Below are positions 1-25,193 of a stretch of DNA of 64,000 nucleotides, one piece after another. The position numbers and the translations under genes are program-made. Each line of letters starts with the position of its first letter. Position 1 is the first letter of the stretch. The notes under the pieces were generated by a model. That model saw only the letters and a program-made list of their open reading frames with translations, did not search any database and had not been told where the DNA came from. The stretch comes from Amoebidium appalachense (Eukaryota > Ichthyosporea), in assembly GCA_963693365.1 (NCBI GenBank), contig CAVNZM010000002.1, positions 14,818,001 to 14,882,000 of the forward strand, in the 5' to 3' direction.

Positions 1-1115
1 GTTTTGACTGAATGATGCCAATTCGAAAAGAAGCTCAGGAGACTTTATATGGTAGAAAGCGCAGGAGCAAATGGTCTCGACATACAAACCGTTCAGACTT
101 CCAGCACTTCTGTGGACCATACCAACCCCCCCTCCGCCCCCATCCCCCACCCCCGCGCACCCGCTTAACACATATACACACACACGTGCACACATACACA
201 CACACATACACACTTAGGCCTTCAGCTTTGCCGTTGATGCTACTTGATGGTGAGGGAGGGTAAGGTTAGGGTGGGGGGCGGGGAGTTGGGGGAGGGGGGG
301 GGGAGGGAGGGGGGAGGGGGAGACTTGAACACCCGGAGACATGTGCAAGAAACATAGGCGTAGCTGCATAAGCATTCTCTAGGGAGGCAAAGAAGGAGTT
401 GCCAGTGGGTGGTGTTCAACGGCTGGTTGAGTGGCTTGGGTGCCGGACGTGTGTGTGGGTGAGCTTGTGATAGGTGTGTTGATGGTGGTGGTGTGTGTGT
501 GCGTGTGTACGCGCGTGCGGGTGTGTGGGTGTGGGTGGGTGGGTGGGCGGGCTAGGGAGGAGGCATTGTATTGGGGACCCTGAGGGAAAAAGAGGGTACC
601 TGGGTGTATGTGTGTGTTGATGGTGCACGTGCGCGGTGTGTGTGCATGTGTGCGGGACATATGTGTGTAGTGGCCGGTTGTGGTAGTGGTGGTGGTGGTT
701 GGGGGGGGAGGGGAGGGGGGGGGGGAAGGGGGGGGGGGGGGGGGGGGGAAAGGGGAGGGAAGGGGGGGAGTGGGGGGAGTGGGGGAAAACGGACGGAAAC
801 TAACATGGGAGGGTTAACAGTGTCACCGCCTGTGTGATTCGATCAGAATCGTGGAATACATTGCGGGGAGTGCTCAACCAATTATATAAAATCAAGTGTG
901 TGACGTACGGCTTACACGGCACGTCGGAGATGGGACGGGCTCTGTACAACGGTGGGGGATGCAGTGTTTTCCTGGTATGTGTTTGGGTGTGGAGTGACGG
1001 GGAGGGGGGGGAAGCGCGCCGGGGGGGGGGGGGGGGGGGGGGGGGATCTATTTTTCACACAAGCGTAGTTGGGTCAAGGGTCTTTTGGGAGGGCAACCTT
1101 TGAAAGATTCAATTT
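1..1115. other. Non-coding, repeat-rich stretch at window edge
   Basis: This stretch holds short (CA)n/(GT)n runs, a G-rich tract at about 700-790 and another at about 1,020-1,045. Non-repetitive islands lie at 1-110 and 830-960. The first island could encode a basic peptide starting at 12, but I see no convincing splice sites or family resemblance, so I call no gene. An exon of a gene running off the left edge cannot be excluded. Confidence 0.5.
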
Positions 1116-1120
1116 ATTCC

Positions 1121-1152
1121 CCCCCCCCCCCCCCCCCTCCCCCCCTTCCCCA

Positions 1153-1224
<72 letters not shown>
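1121..1224. repeat. Facing poly-C and poly-G tracts
   Basis: A C-rich tract beginning at 1,121 is followed, after a short CCCCAGGAG spacer, by an uninterrupted run of about 69 G from 1,156 to 1,224. The two arms are complementary and could fold as a C:G hairpin or a G-quadruplex. Exact tract lengths in an assembly of this kind should not be trusted. Confidence 0.8.
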
Positions 1225-1359
1225 CGCAGGTCGACGGGTGCAGTAGGGGAAGGGGAGGGGGGAGAGAGAAGAATTCGTTTGGTGATAAGCACGATCACTG
1301 AGAGCTACCAGAGCTTTGTTTCTTTTTTCCTGTCTTATTTGCAACAGGAGATGGGAAGG

Positions 1360-1969
1360 GGTGTGGGTGTGTGTGTGTGTGTGTGTGTGTGTGGTTGGCG
1401 GGTGGGGGGGAGGGGGATTGGGTTACACTGTGTATATCCGTGTGTTGGGGAAAGCAACACGGGGGGGGGGAGGGGGGGGGTTTGGGGGGAAGGGGGGGGA
1501 GGGGGGGGGGGATGGTGGAGGCACTGGCGGGGCACTGGTGGGGAACAAGCCGGCATACCAATTAAACAAAACCCACACGTGCACAAGCATACACACACAC
1601 CAACCCCACACCATGACCAACCTACATATACCCCGTTGCTTCACCAATCACCTCCCGCCACAACTACTCACAACCTTCACTTGTACATGTGCATATTCAC
1701 ACACACTGATGGACTGCTTAGAGGCTTCCCCCCCCCCCCCCCCCCCCTCCCCCCGCGCCCCCTTCCCCCCTCTCCCCCCCCCCTCTCGAGGCCTCTCCCC
1801 ACCCCATCCCCCCCCAACAAAAAAAAAAAGGAAAGGGGAAAAATGAAAAATCACACACAAGCGTGCACACACACACACTCTCTTTCACACACACACACCC
1901 ACGCACCCGCACACACATACGCCCACGCCCACGCCCACGCACACGCACACGCACACACGTGCGCGCGCG

Positions 1970-2015
<46 letters not shown>
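1360..2015. repeat. Mixed GT, G, C and CA low-complexity block
   Basis: This block has (GT)n at about 1,365-1,393, G-rich tracts at 1,461-1,512, C-rich tracts at 1,730-1,815, and an alternating GC then (CA)n run at about 1,960-2,014. No gene is supported. The His-Thr and Cys-Val frames across it are repeat translations. Confidence 0.8.
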
Positions 2016-2017
<2 letters not shown>

Positions 2018-2520
2018 GGAAATACACCACCACCAATGGCATTAACACATTCAAACAAACACAAACATGAAACTAAGCACACTCGTTCTATGACTGTTTC
2101 CCGCCAGAGGGTATCCGGGGACATTCCAAATTCTGAGGAAAAGTCAATTTCCAATTTATTGCAAAAATGTTAGAGCAAACTCATTTGATTATGTGATAGA
2201 TTAGTATTGAGGCTTTTATCTCAATAGACCGTGTGGGAGATAGCTCTAATACTAAGATTGAATATCAAATGAAATGATATTTTTCAGATTCATATACATT
2301 ACAGGATTACTGGATATAATCTGGGTAATATGAACAGAAGCACTCTAAAAATGGCCATACGAATTACGTATCACTAAACAAAAAGCCGCCACGGCCCTTT
2401 TGCAGTTATAACACTGTTGAACATTACATTAATATCACAGATTAGTGAAATAAATAACAGGAGAAATGAAATACATTGTATTTAAAGAACCTCCCCCCCC
2501 CAAGAATTTCCGGTATATCC

Positions 2521-3996
2521 CTAGTCTATCCCATTTTCCGTGCGCAAATGTGCGTGCACAGGCGCGTGAGGCCCCGGTGCCACATCCACACACTCCCTAT
2601 ACCCCACCACCGTCTCCTGCAACCCGCAATAATGATAAGCCAAAAGCCCCACAAAAGTGTCCGTAATTTGCACCGTAACAAGAAACCTCACTGAGGTAGG
2701 CCAACACAAGCTAAGAGCAACATATCCCTGCCAGTTGGCTGCTGCATAGGACAAAGTCACGATGAAAACCACGTCCGCCAAAACAATAATGCGAATGTTT
2801 TGATGCCTGTCGCTGAACAGCACCAAGCCGCTATGTTGTTTGTCTGTGCGTGAATAATATGCGAGCAGGGGGCTGTAAAAGAGAAGGATCGACAGGGCGC
2901 TGAGATGTATATACTTTTCTGTAATTAGGTCGTATTGGCAGGCCACAGCTACAGAACCAACTATGAACGTAACTATAAACGCCGTGGGGAGGAGGGCAAA
3001 GTAGCTGTACTTTGTTGGGCTTACATTCTTGGTGTTGAAGATTAAGTAAATCATTCGCTGGCGTTGAACCACGGCAGAGATAAACAGTGCGTCTGAAAAC
3101 ACGTGTATGATAATGTGGGTGGTAATGGCGGTTTTCTGCTTAACACCCGTATCAATGATGGTCTCGATGGTGGCAGTAGATGAATCGATGGGAAACACTT
3201 TCCCGGTCGCGACGCACAGAGCAAACACCGAGGTGGCAAATATCCCACACAGGGCTATATACAGCTGTATGAGGTGTGGGTACCCACGAGACCTCACCGC
3301 TCTGTGATCGCGATATATAAACGCGACAATAAAAAGTATTGTGAGAGCTATGAAATTCGAGCACATCATTGAAACTTGGAGGCGAAAAAGTGACTCCAGG
3401 TCACCGGCCGCGTCGTCCGTCACCTTCTTCATCCCGAGTAGTGCTTTCAGCATTGTTGCTGTTTCTATTCGTGCCTCCGGTGAATTCTGTGGCTGTGAAC
3501 GTAAATTTTCCACTGCCTGCACAAAATTGTTGTAGTATTCCTCTGTTTGTATGAGCGGGCTGGGTATATCCTTTCCTCCTGGTAGGCTCAGCCAAAAAAC
3601 CACCCCCTCTATTGTGGCCAACACGACGACGATGACAACAAATGCTGCCCATGTGTACATGTGATAGCGACTGTTTGCCTTCCTTCTCTGGTATCGTGAT
3701 GCTACCTGAACAGCCGAACGATTTTCCTTGTGTGTTTCTGGCCGCGGCTTTGTTGCCGTGGGCTGTGTGCTGGAGTCCCTTATAGAGGGCTCCTCTGAAG
3801 AATGCATCGGAGTCATGTCACTACTCGTACTACCGATGGAGCTGTATTGATGGGTAGAGTCGTCGGGTAGGAGTGCTCCGAGGGTTTCCTTTGCCGATGT
3901 GCTTAGTTTACGCAATGGTTTTTCTGGTTTTTCCGGTAAATCGGCGCCAGACGGTGGAGGGTTTCGGGTTTCTGGGGCTTCTTTGGTAGACTCCAT
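2521..3996 (-). CDS. Predicted eight-helix membrane protein of unknown function
   Basis: This is a single uninterrupted frame of 491 residues from the ATG at 3,996. Residues 1-110 are polar and disordered, rich in Ser, Thr, Pro and Glu, and end in a basic stretch (RYQRRKANSR). Hydrophobic helices lie near residues 114-137, 211-228, 240-263, 291-310, 332-353, 363-381, 402-420 and 430-452. A hydrophilic segment at about 140-205 would form the first large loop. The layout is therefore one N-terminal helix followed by a block of seven. I see no GPCR, transporter or channel signature, so no function is assigned. It has no introns, unlike its neighbours. A possible AATAAA signal on this strand lies near 2,153. 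The mixed-codon sequence contrasts sharply with the flanking repeats, which supports it being real coding DNA. Confidence 0.8.
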   Translation of the reverse strand: MESTKEAPETRNPPPSGADLPEKPEKPLRKLSTSAKETLGALLPDDSTHQYSSIGSTSSDMTPMHSSEEPSIRDSSTQPTATKPRPETHKENRSAVQVASRYQRRKANSRYHMYTWAAFVVIVVVLATIEGVVFWLSLPGGKDIPSPLIQTEEYYNNFVQAVENLRSQPQNSPEARIETATMLKALLGMKKVTDDAAGDLESLFRLQVSMMCSNFIALTILFIVAFIYRDHRAVRSRGYPHLIQLYIALCGIFATSVFALCVATGKVFPIDSSTATIETIIDTGVKQKTAITTHIIIHVFSDALFISAVVQRQRMIYLIFNTKNVSPTKYSYFALLPTAFIVTFIVGSVAVACQYDLITEKYIHLSALSILLFYSPLLAYYSRTDKQHSGLVLFSDRHQNIRIIVLADVVFIVTLSYAAANWQGYVALSLCWPTSVRFLVTVQITDTFVGLLAYHYCGLQETVVGYRECVDVAPGPHAPVHAHLRTENGID

Positions 3997-4215
3997 GATA
4001 GTGATGTTTGTTGAACTGTTCGGTTGAATGCACGTGTTTGGAACAGACAGTCAAAGGCCAAAGTTAGGTTTTGATGATTTTTACGATGTCTTGTTGACTA
4101 CAATGAAATAGAAAAACGTCAGGTGCATGACGTGGGGTTTAAACAGTCGTATAATCGGGGCTGGTTGCCGATTTGCAGAACGTGTTTTATTCGTGTATAT
4201 AACTGCGTCTGCCTG

Positions 4216-4218
<3 letters not shown>

Positions 4219-4297
<79 letters not shown>

Positions 4298-4400
4298 CGT
4301 GTGTGTGCGTGCGTGTGTGTGTGTGTATGTGTGTGTGTGTGTGCCTTAGTGTGTGTGTGTGCGTGCTTGTCCGTGTGTGTGTATGTGTGTGTGCGCTTGT
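4219..4400. repeat. (GT)n microsatellite
   Basis: A perfect GT run from about 4,219 to 4,288 passes into alternating GC and then a degenerate GT array to about 4,400. It lies upstream of the membrane protein gene and just before the giant AG array. Confidence 0.9.
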
Positions 4401-4434
4401 AGAGCTCCAGTCAAGGGGTGGTTTGTAGAGCGAG

Positions 4435-5126
<692 letters not shown>

Positions 5127-5139
5127 AGAGAGTGAGATT

Positions 5140-6680
5140 GGGGGGAGAGGAGGGGAAGATCTACGGGCGTATAGTCGGGCGTAAAGCCGTTCGCATGTGC
5201 GTACCCGCTTGTGTTAACAACATAACTGTTGGCAAATACTCAGGTGCCTACTAGTGCTAGCTAGTAACCGTTGTAACGAAAGTAACGAAAGTAATGAAAG
5301 TTCACATGTACCGCATCGTGACCGCAGTCAGACTGAAACGTGTTGCAAATTCCTTCGACATTCCTGGCAATAATTCGCAATAAAATAGTTAGATCTCGAC
5401 CATTTGCAAAGCTTCACACTTTACTTTATATAGGTAGACATGGGACGTTCCTATTCGCTTATATCTATTTATGAGGGGGCCGTCCCGCGGGCGGCCGACG
5501 GTCACTTGGAGATAACGTTTGTACCAAAATGTACGATATATAGGCAATTATACTATTTGAATTGCATAACAACCCCTTTTATGGGCCGAAAATACTAATC
5601 TAAACCATTAGTTCTTGCCGTTCAGCGTACCGACGGATAGGCTGCGTGCGTGGATTGCACCCTATTTTGATTGGTGCACCTTAGTGCGTCTTACGTGTGA
5701 TTGGTGCAATAAATTCTCAATGTAACTTGCCAATCAACAACATGTTGATATCCGGTTCTCAGAATGCGTCGCACGTCAAGTCTTCTTGGCAATCAAGTAT
5801 GTCCCGTAAAACCACAAATTCAAATTAAATAATAATTTTGATCTACGTATGATTGTATGTCTTGTTTTCCTCTTACGTATGATCTTCTTTGTACTGACAA
5901 TATGTGGGGTAAGTGCAGTTCACGGTTCATGACTCACCAGCTAGCCCTGGAAATCTAGTGGCTGAACCAATCAGCGACAGGCAGCGAAAGACACCGAGGG
6001 CATAAGATCAATATTATGCCATTTCATCGGTGCTCTCTAACCCAATCACAGCTAAATAATACACTATAAATGCTTTTCTTCCATTAAATGTCATGTCGTG
6101 TTCTAGGCGTCCCCGCCAGTTGTCGGCTGACCAATGGTAGCATAGAGCTCCTCTCCTTGTACACTCACGGACCCAGTGCCACGGTGCTTCGTTGACACAC
6201 GAAGCAGTTTGACATGCTCAGCGGGGTACACAATGCACCCTTGCTTTTGCACATATAAACTCCATGCAAATGCCATATGCTTGCACTTCCAATATTCCTG
6301 TTTGTTACTGATTGATTGTTCTTTTACATCCCATTTGGGAGCAAACATACACCACATACTGTATATCTACAAAAGGAACACGCAAGAGTCACTCTGACAT
6401 GAACAATCGATGATAGTTGTCATGACTTCGTTTTGCGCGGAGCAAACAGCTGTGGGACGTGGCTTTGTGCAAATGAAAAGTCCCGGCTTGTAGTGTTACT
6501 TTTACATCACGCAGAGGCGCCAAGACACACTTGTCATAAATGAGTACGGCACATTTTGGTTGTGTTTGACCTCAGGTGGCGCTCGGGTGTGCAGATAATA
6601 AACATCTTTGTAAGTAGGGCAGGCTATTACACTTGTGGGCATGGTAATGTTCAGAGATAGCTAGCTACACATAGCAGATG
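5140..6680. other. Non-coding AT-balanced intergenic DNA
   Basis: This is ordinary mixed sequence without long simple repeats. It has several CCAAT/ATTGG pentamers (for example near 5,675, 5,697 and 5,969), a short tandem of AACGAAAGT at about 5,274-5,300 and no convincing open frame or splice sites. A distal promoter or unannotated RNA gene is possible, but I could not recognise one. Confidence 0.5.
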
Positions 6681-6719
6681 CTCACTTGAATGAGGGCCTG
6701 AACTCGCTAAAGGTAAGTG

Positions 6720-6826
6720 AAGAAGGTGTGTGTGTGTTGAGTGTGTGTGCTTACTGTTGTCTCGATGTGAGAATAACTCATTTTATTAGCATTATTAAGG
6801 GGCACTACTTCGCGCGCGCGCGCGTG

Positions 6827-6880
<54 letters not shown>

Positions 6881-7104
6881 TGCGTGTGTGCGTGCGTGCG
6901 TGTGTGTTTGTGTGTGCGCGTGTGCGTGTGTGCGTGTTTGTGTGTGCGCGTGCACGTCTTTGTGCACGTTTGTGTGTGTGCGGTGTGTGTGTGTGTGTGT
7001 GTGTTTGTGTGCGTGCTTGCGTATGCGCGCGCGCGCGCGCGTGTGTGTGTGTGCGTGTTTGTGTGTGTACCCGTGCACGTCTTTGTGCACGTTTGTGTGT
7101 GTGC

Positions 7105-7144
<40 letters not shown>

Positions 7145-7420
7145 ACGTGTGTGTGTGTGGGTGTTTATTGTCTTCGTGCATGCATGCATATGCCACATTG
7201 TGCATGTGCAAATATAAGTGTGTTTTATGTGTTTGTGTGCGTGTGTTCGCACGTGCGCGCATGCATGTGTGTGCATGTGTGTGTGTGTGCGCGCGCGTGT
7301 GTGTGCGTGCATGTGTGCGTGCATGTGTGCGTGCGTGCGTGCGTGCGTGCGTGCGTGTGCGTGTGTGTGTGCGTGCGCGCACTTGTGTGTGTGTGTAGTG
7401 TGTACTCGCGTGATTGAGTG
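6720..7420. repeat. Long degenerate (GT)n/(GC)n array
   Basis: About 700 bp are almost entirely GT and GCGC alternation with scattered interruptions. A higher-order repeat is visible: the segment around 6,935-6,985 recurs around 7,055-7,110 (both contain GTGCACGTTTGTGTGTGTGC after GCACGTCTTT). The alternating purine-pyrimidine sequence is prone to Z-DNA. No gene. Confidence 0.85.
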
Positions 7421-8357
7421 CCTGTGCTTGTGCGGGGGCCCACGTGTTTTATGCCTGTTAAGCACTGGCGTCACCTAGTTCCTGTATTGATTGCTTGTGG
7501 CATAGATGTGGGGCGTGTTTATTTTGCATCTATGTGGAACATGATGTGTTTGTATAGTAACAGCTGACCAATATGGTTTGTGTGCAGGCAGTGTGTTATC
7601 TACGTTCATACACCTTAATATCAAATACAGAAAATGGTAAAATCCGGATTTTAGCATTTTTGTTGTGCAACAGTGTATATGGATGTGTCGCGGCAGTACC
7701 AGCAGTGCGAGCTTTGTGTTTTGAATGTGTTCACATTATATGTTGCACCCGGCCGGCAAGGGTGTATGTTTGTACATGTGTGCTTACGTTCCTCTGCGTG
7801 AAACTGTGTGTGCCGGCCTGTACCAATGTGTTTTGTTCAATGATGTGTATCATATAGTATGTCACATGTTTGGCTTCATATTCGCAGGTGCTCTGATATC
7901 TATTACGACTATGTGTGTCTTGTGTATGTGCTGCGATTCTTGCATTTGCATGTGTGTCACGCTGTGCTCCAAGTACCCACTATGTGCGTGCTAAACACCT
8001 GTGTGTGTGCATATTATGCGAATTGTTTTTTCACGTGCACACATGTCTGCTTACTGTTGTCATGATGTGGTACATTTGTAGGACTTGGTTTATCATATTG
8101 ATTCCCGGACCGTGACATGCGGCTGTGTGTGCTATGGTGTCGTGCCATATACGTGCAGCTGTGCACCTTGAATGTCTGTGTACGTCTCTGTGTGTACATG
8201 TGTGTGGTGGGTGTGTTGCGGTATTAATGAAACATGCATCTTGTGTGTGTGTGTGCGCGCACGCGTGTGTGAGGGAGGGAGGGTGGGGGAAAGGAAAGAG
8301 GGGGAGAGGGGGGAGGTGGTAGTGTGTGTGTTTGTGGAGGGGGGATACAAACACACC

Positions 8358-8360
<3 letters not shown>
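7421..8360. other. GT-biased non-coding sequence
   Basis: The sequence is a decayed continuation of the GT-rich region, with TGTGTG words scattered through mixed DNA. Open frames are short and Cys/Val-rich. I see no gene, RNA or mobile element in it. Confidence 0.5.

Positions 8361-8446
<86 letters not shown>
8360..8446. repeat. (CA)n microsatellite with CCATCA tail
   Basis: A perfect CA run of over 80 bp is followed by four CACCAT hexamer copies ending near 8,467. Confidence 0.9.
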
Positions 8447-8447
<1 letters not shown>

Positions 8448-8912
8448 ATCACCATCACCATCACCATTTGAGTTTCCCCACCCTTGGCTCTAAGATGAAG
8501 GCACATATGGATAGCCCAAACCATTCTCACGCAGTCATGCACACGCCAGATTTCACCCGCCTTGCTACGTAAATAAAAATGGTTGAATGCAAATCAAGTG
8601 ACTTTTCGCTCAGCCCCTAATAAACCACTTTGCATTCTCAGCTCGACGAGAATGGAACATGAAAGAGATCAAAGCCTGCAATTGCACCAGCCAACCACAT
8701 CAACCTGTTAAACTGATATGAAGGCATACAAGCTTGATCAACGGCCCCACCTCCGGCTTAATATTTTAAAATTGTTGAGTAAAAAATGAGAACGTTGACC
8801 GGCACACCCTCACTGGGCCTCCCCCACCAACTATTCTCTCCCGGAAATTCGCCAAAAACATTGGCACAGTCGCCACCAAAACGAACCGAGTTTCAAGCCT
8901 GGGAGGTAAACA

Positions 8913-8947
<35 letters not shown>

Positions 8948-8950
8948 CAC

Positions 8951-8990
<40 letters not shown>
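8913..8990. repeat. Adjacent poly-C and poly-A tracts
   Basis: About 33 C are followed, after a short AACACC spacer, by about 39 A. It lies in non-coding DNA upstream of the RasGEF gene, with a further C-rich tract at about 9,070-9,130. Confidence 0.9.
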
Positions 8991-8992
<2 letters not shown>

Positions 8993-9356
8993 ACCCACCC
9001 AAACACTACGCCTTCCCTTAAACCTTAGGCCTTGTTCAACGTTATGTTTATACGGTGATATACATCCCTCCCTCCCCCCCCCCCCCCCCCCCCCCCCTCC
9101 CCCACTCCCCCCTCCCCCCTCCCCCCTCCCCAATCACCACCATCACTGCCACCACCTCCCCCCTCTCCCCACACGCACGCACACACGCACAAGCAACAGT
9201 CTTATATACATGCATGTGAACGCCTACCCACTATTCGTCACACGCCAGCTCTTTACACACCTGCAAAATCCTCCACAATTGTTTTGTATACAACCAATGA
9301 TATTTACCCTTTCTTGCAAAAATCCCATATGCCCTTCAATGATGTTAAGCCAATGA

Positions 9357-20565
<11,209 letters not shown>

Positions 20566-20738
20566 GCAACACCGTTCAACTGGGGCCATGCTCAGAGATT
20601 TATGGGACTGGCCGAATCCGAATAGATTTGGGAAACAAGACACGTACACACATATACACATGCATTCTGTGAAACACACACAAGAACTTAACACAGAAAG
20701 AGACATGCGGGTGCATGCGCACGCACGCACGCACACAC

Positions 20739-20739
20739 A

Positions 20740-20803
<64 letters not shown>

Positions 20804-20808
20804 TACAC

Positions 20809-20895
<87 letters not shown>
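20739..20895. repeat. Compound (CA)n microsatellite downstream of RasGEF
   Basis: Two long CA runs are separated by a short GCACACGCATACACG interruption. No gene lies on either strand. Confidence 0.9.
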
Positions 20896-20899
<4 letters not shown>

Positions 20900-21110
20900 T
20901 CACAGCCCAGCCTGTCCCATAAATACCAGCCGCCAGATTACACACACACCATTAGCGGGATTCCGTAAAGTTTGGAGTATCTTTCCATTTTACCCAAAAC
21001 TGATTATTACACTTATTCTTCTAAAGTTTATGTATTTGTGTGGTATTTCATCATGAAGCCATCCATAGTCCCATAGCTATGCATGTTGCCACTTCAATTT
21101 CTTCTCAGTA

Positions 21111-21209
21111 ATTTCACCAATCACATTACTAGGTAATTTCACCAATCACATTACTAGGTGATTTCACCAATCACATTACTAGGTAATTTCACCAATCACA
21201 TTACTAGGT
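21111..21209 (+). repeat. 25-bp minisatellite, four copies
   Basis: Four head-to-tail copies of a 25-bp unit (ATTTCACCAATCACATTACT plus AGGTA) start at 21,111, 21,136, 21,161 and 21,186. They are nearly identical, with one A/G difference. Each unit contains a CCAAT pentamer. The array has no spacers, so it is not a CRISPR. Confidence 0.95.
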
Positions 21210-21626
21210 TGATTGTGCACGAAAATTCCTACACAGAATCTGTTTAGGGGATCAACCACTCATTACGTTATAAAGTGATATATGCGTAGAAGCCTAAACG
21301 TGTTTATGTATGCAAAAAAGAAAAAATGAAAGCCTTGAGAAATGGCTTCAGGAAGCTCTTGTGCCAAGGAGGGGAGGGGGGAGGAGGGGAGAGCGGATCA
21401 AAAGTCAAAGTGTTGTTGTATAGTATAAAGCCTATGTGATGTGATTTTGGTCATGACTGAAACCGAAATAAAAAAATGAAGGGCTTAAAGTGTTATGTAC
21501 CCCAGGAAAATCAAATAAAGACCACGGTCTGACCACGATTAACACTATGTGCAGCCATGCCCATTATGAGATTCTTGGGAAAGTAGGGCTCCACCGCCTA
21601 GATGCGGGTGTAAAAGATACAGCTCC

Positions 21627-21657
<31 letters not shown>

Positions 21658-21766
21658 CCCCTGGAGGTATGTGCTCTGCTTATTTGCTTACACTTTTATA
21701 TGTGCTTTTCACTCGGAGTCCGCATCATGATTATGTCCGTCGTCAATGTGGTGTTTCAAATAGCCC

Positions 21767-21799
<33 letters not shown>

Positions 21800-22015
21800 T
21801 TCCCCTCCACCTGTTACTGCTGTGATGATATGTACCGGTCAGTCAGCTAAGGCTCTCGTTGGGACGGACGGCTTGTTACTGCAATTTGCTGCACTTTATA
21901 TTTATTCACGAATTTCGGTTGGTTGCCTTACAGCTACGTCATACGTTAGTTTTCGCACCCTATCACAGCAAAGTGCACACAGCACACTTCCTTAACCAGA
22001 ACTTCTTTATACACC

Positions 22016-22046
<31 letters not shown>

Positions 22047-22550
22047 CCCTCTCCCCCCCCTTCTCTTCTCCTTAACCGCCCATTCAAAGGACCCGTAGAC
22101 TACCGTAGTGCAAACGAGTCGTAAGCGGTGCAAGAGAAGTAAAGTGTAAATGCATGGCGGACGTAAGTTGCAGAAACGGGTGATCACGTCGTTGATTCAG
22201 ATACAACGTTACTTACGGATGAACACAGTGAAAATTCTAAACAAAGGAAACCTAGGGAAATAAAAAAAAAAACCGAACCACAATGGCTAAATATCACACA
22301 ACTATCTGACAAATACCACTCACGCCTGTGAGCCATTCACCGATCAAAACAGGCCATTACACATTAATATATCACGGTACCAATGGAGCCTTCAGAAGCC
22401 CGCAGAGAGATCATTAAGACCATCGCCGTACGAATGCTTATTAGCTTGTGGTATCGTCACTCCAGTAACATTACACAGAATCTTAAAAAGAAAAGATTAA
22501 GGCATGGAGCGAGGAACCTCATAAAGTAGCATGGTATCTACACGTGTTTC
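21210..22550. other. Intergenic DNA between RasGEF and the coiled-coil gene
   Basis: Mixed AT-balanced sequence contains three poly-C tracts (about 21,627-21,651, 21,769-21,799 and 22,019-22,045). AATAAA words near 21,468 and 21,514 could serve as polyadenylation signals for the RasGEF transcript. No further gene is recognised. Confidence 0.5.
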
Positions 22551-22555
22551 TTTAA

Positions 22556-22775
22556 CTAGGCGCTGGGCACAGCTGAGTCGAACGCCTTTTCTATGGGGTC
22601 AGTCAGTAGTCGCTTGAAGTGCAGTGTCTGTCCCAGGGCCTCAGCTGCCTCCAAACGGGCCTTTTCGAGCTCGGCTTTCATTCCCTCGGTCTGCCGGCGG
22701 CACTTTTCGGTTTCCAACACACGCTTGTGCATGTCCGACTGTTTTGGTTTTGTGTGTTTGTGTTTGTGTTTGTTG

Positions 22776-22855
<80 letters not shown>

Positions 22856-23103
22856 TCTCTGTGTGATAGGGAGAGGGGGGGGCGGGGGGAAGGGGAGGGG
22901 GGGGGGGGGGGAGGGAGGGAGAGAGAGAGAGAGAGAGGGGGGGGGGGAAGGGGGAGAAGGAGGTTAAAATGCATTACTGAGCATGAAGTGCACATTCATG
23001 ACAGGCAACCCAATGCAGATTGCACAACCCACTTGAATAATATCATAATAAGCAGTGTCCATCCTCACTGGGCCCAGGTCATCACTGTGCCCCTGGGGAG
23101 GGA

Positions 23104-23144
<41 letters not shown>

Positions 23145-24350
23145 ATGCATCATAAAGTACTAAGTACACAAGGACAACGGATAACACGATGCAGAGTGCA
23201 AACCATACATAAAGAGTATGCATAATAAGCAGAGTCAATCCTCAGGGGGGGCCCACGTCATCCACAGTACCCGAGTTTCGACCCGTTCACCTCGTTAACG
23301 AAACCCAACTCAGATACTGTTTCACTTGAACATGGGTGGGTCACCCGTCTTGATCAGAGACGAGCAGGGGGGAGGGGGGAGGGGGAGGGGGGGGGGAAGG
23401 GGGGTGGGGAGAGGGGGGGTGCAATTGAATTTTTGGCACTTGGGTGTCTGCATATATAGAGTGTGACTCAGTGATGGAAAGAGGGAGAGGGTGTGGTCTT
23501 GGATGTGTTACACTATGAACTACACATACAAAAAAAAGCCATTCAGATGTTCACATGAGCACACACACACACAAAAAAAAGACAACAGAGCCCGTCGACC
23601 ATATCAAGGGGGGGAGGGGGGGGGGGGGGGGAGGGGGTGTTCTAAGTAATCCACTAACAAGATGTTTGACCTAATTCAGCTCACATGCAATATTCTACTC
23701 AGATTCACGTTTTTGAACGTGGGTAGGTCACCCATCTTCATATGTGAGTGTGTGTGTTGGTGGCATGTACCAAGGTATGTGTGTGGAAGGAGGCGTATGT
23801 GTATGTGCGTGTGCGGGGGTGCGCGCGCCTGTGCGCTGGCGTGCAGATGTCCTCATTCGCATGCATGCACGTGTGTTTGTGTGTGTACATGTTGATGTCT
23901 GTGCCTGCATGTGTGCGAGTGTGTGAGCACGTGTGCATGTGTGTACCTCCAACTGTGCCAGTTCCCTCTCCAGGGCCGCAATCTCCGCATCCTGTGCCTG
24001 CAGTTGCTTGCGGATATCTTCCACCCTCTTCTCCTCCTCCCACACCTGAGGAGGTGAACAGTCAAAAAAAAGTGATGGGGGGGCTGGGGCAGGAAAATTC
24101 GGCTTTTCATATTCGTCCTTGCGGGTAAAGGTGGAGGGGGGGGGGGGGGAGGGGGAAGGGGGGGAGGGAGAGGGGGGGGGGGGGGGGGGGGGGGGGATGT
24201 AGAATGTATTACACAGTGTGATGTACAAGTTGACAGCGTATGCCAAAAAAAGACAAATTGGATCAGGTAAGCAAGCACACACGCACATAGTATGAAGGCA
24301 AGCGGCAACGAGGGGCGGCGGGTGGTGGTGGTGGTGGGAGGGGGATAGTA

Positions 24351-24403
<53 letters not shown>

Positions 24404-25106
24404 TGTGTGTGTGCGCGTGCGTGTGTGTGTGTGTGTGTGCGTGTGTGTGTGTGTGCGTGTGTGTGTGTGTGTGCGGAGAGATAGTGTACCCTGTGATGGA
24501 TAATCCCTAACACAGGAAAGAGAATATGTCTTGCACAGAATTCTGTATGTCCCAAACTCATGCCCAAAAACAGCAACCCGAAGCCAAGTACACATACCTA
24601 TGTGGTGGTGTGTGTGTGGGGGGGGGGGGGGGGGGGGGGGGGGAATAAGCAGAAGAAAAAGGGAAAAGAGGGACAGGCCTAGCAAATCGGGTGCATTTTC
24701 CTTCCCCCCCCCCCCCCCCCCAACAAAAAAAAAAAACAATAAAGAAAGAAAGAAAGAAATGGGGAGAGGGGGAGAGCAATCTCGGGATGGGCCTAACCAT
24801 GGAAGCATGGAAGGCACGAGAATATACCTCCCGCTTCTTTGCATCCGCCATGTCATGAATGCTCTCCGATATCTTCGGGAAGTCAAACTCTGGAGGCTCC
24901 GTGGTCGAAGGGGAAGGTGACCTTAATGCACGTGTGAGGTCTGAGGGTCCCTTAATGCGCAGAGTGAGCCCTAGTCTCTCCATTGCACTCCGTTTTCCGT
25001 TGGATTTACTCCGGAATACCTCCGCACCCGGACTCCGTGTGCCCGCGCCCGGCGGTTGGATGGTGATGTCCGGGAACGAGGAGACGCTGGTCCCAGACTT
25101 GGCTGG

Positions 25107-25193
<87 letters not shown>

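Noticed and set aside
6686-7474. Cys-Val and His-Thr frames of up to 255 codons on both strands
   Set aside because: They arise from the alternating GT/CA array and are open in several frames at once.
7571-8115. Overlapping frames of 60-95 codons with hydrophobic Cys-rich sequence
   Set aside because: Composition is that of decayed GT repeat; no frame is preferred and no splice sites fit.
21111-21209. Possible CRISPR array
   Set aside because: The four 25-bp units are directly adjacent with no spacers, and the host is a eukaryote.
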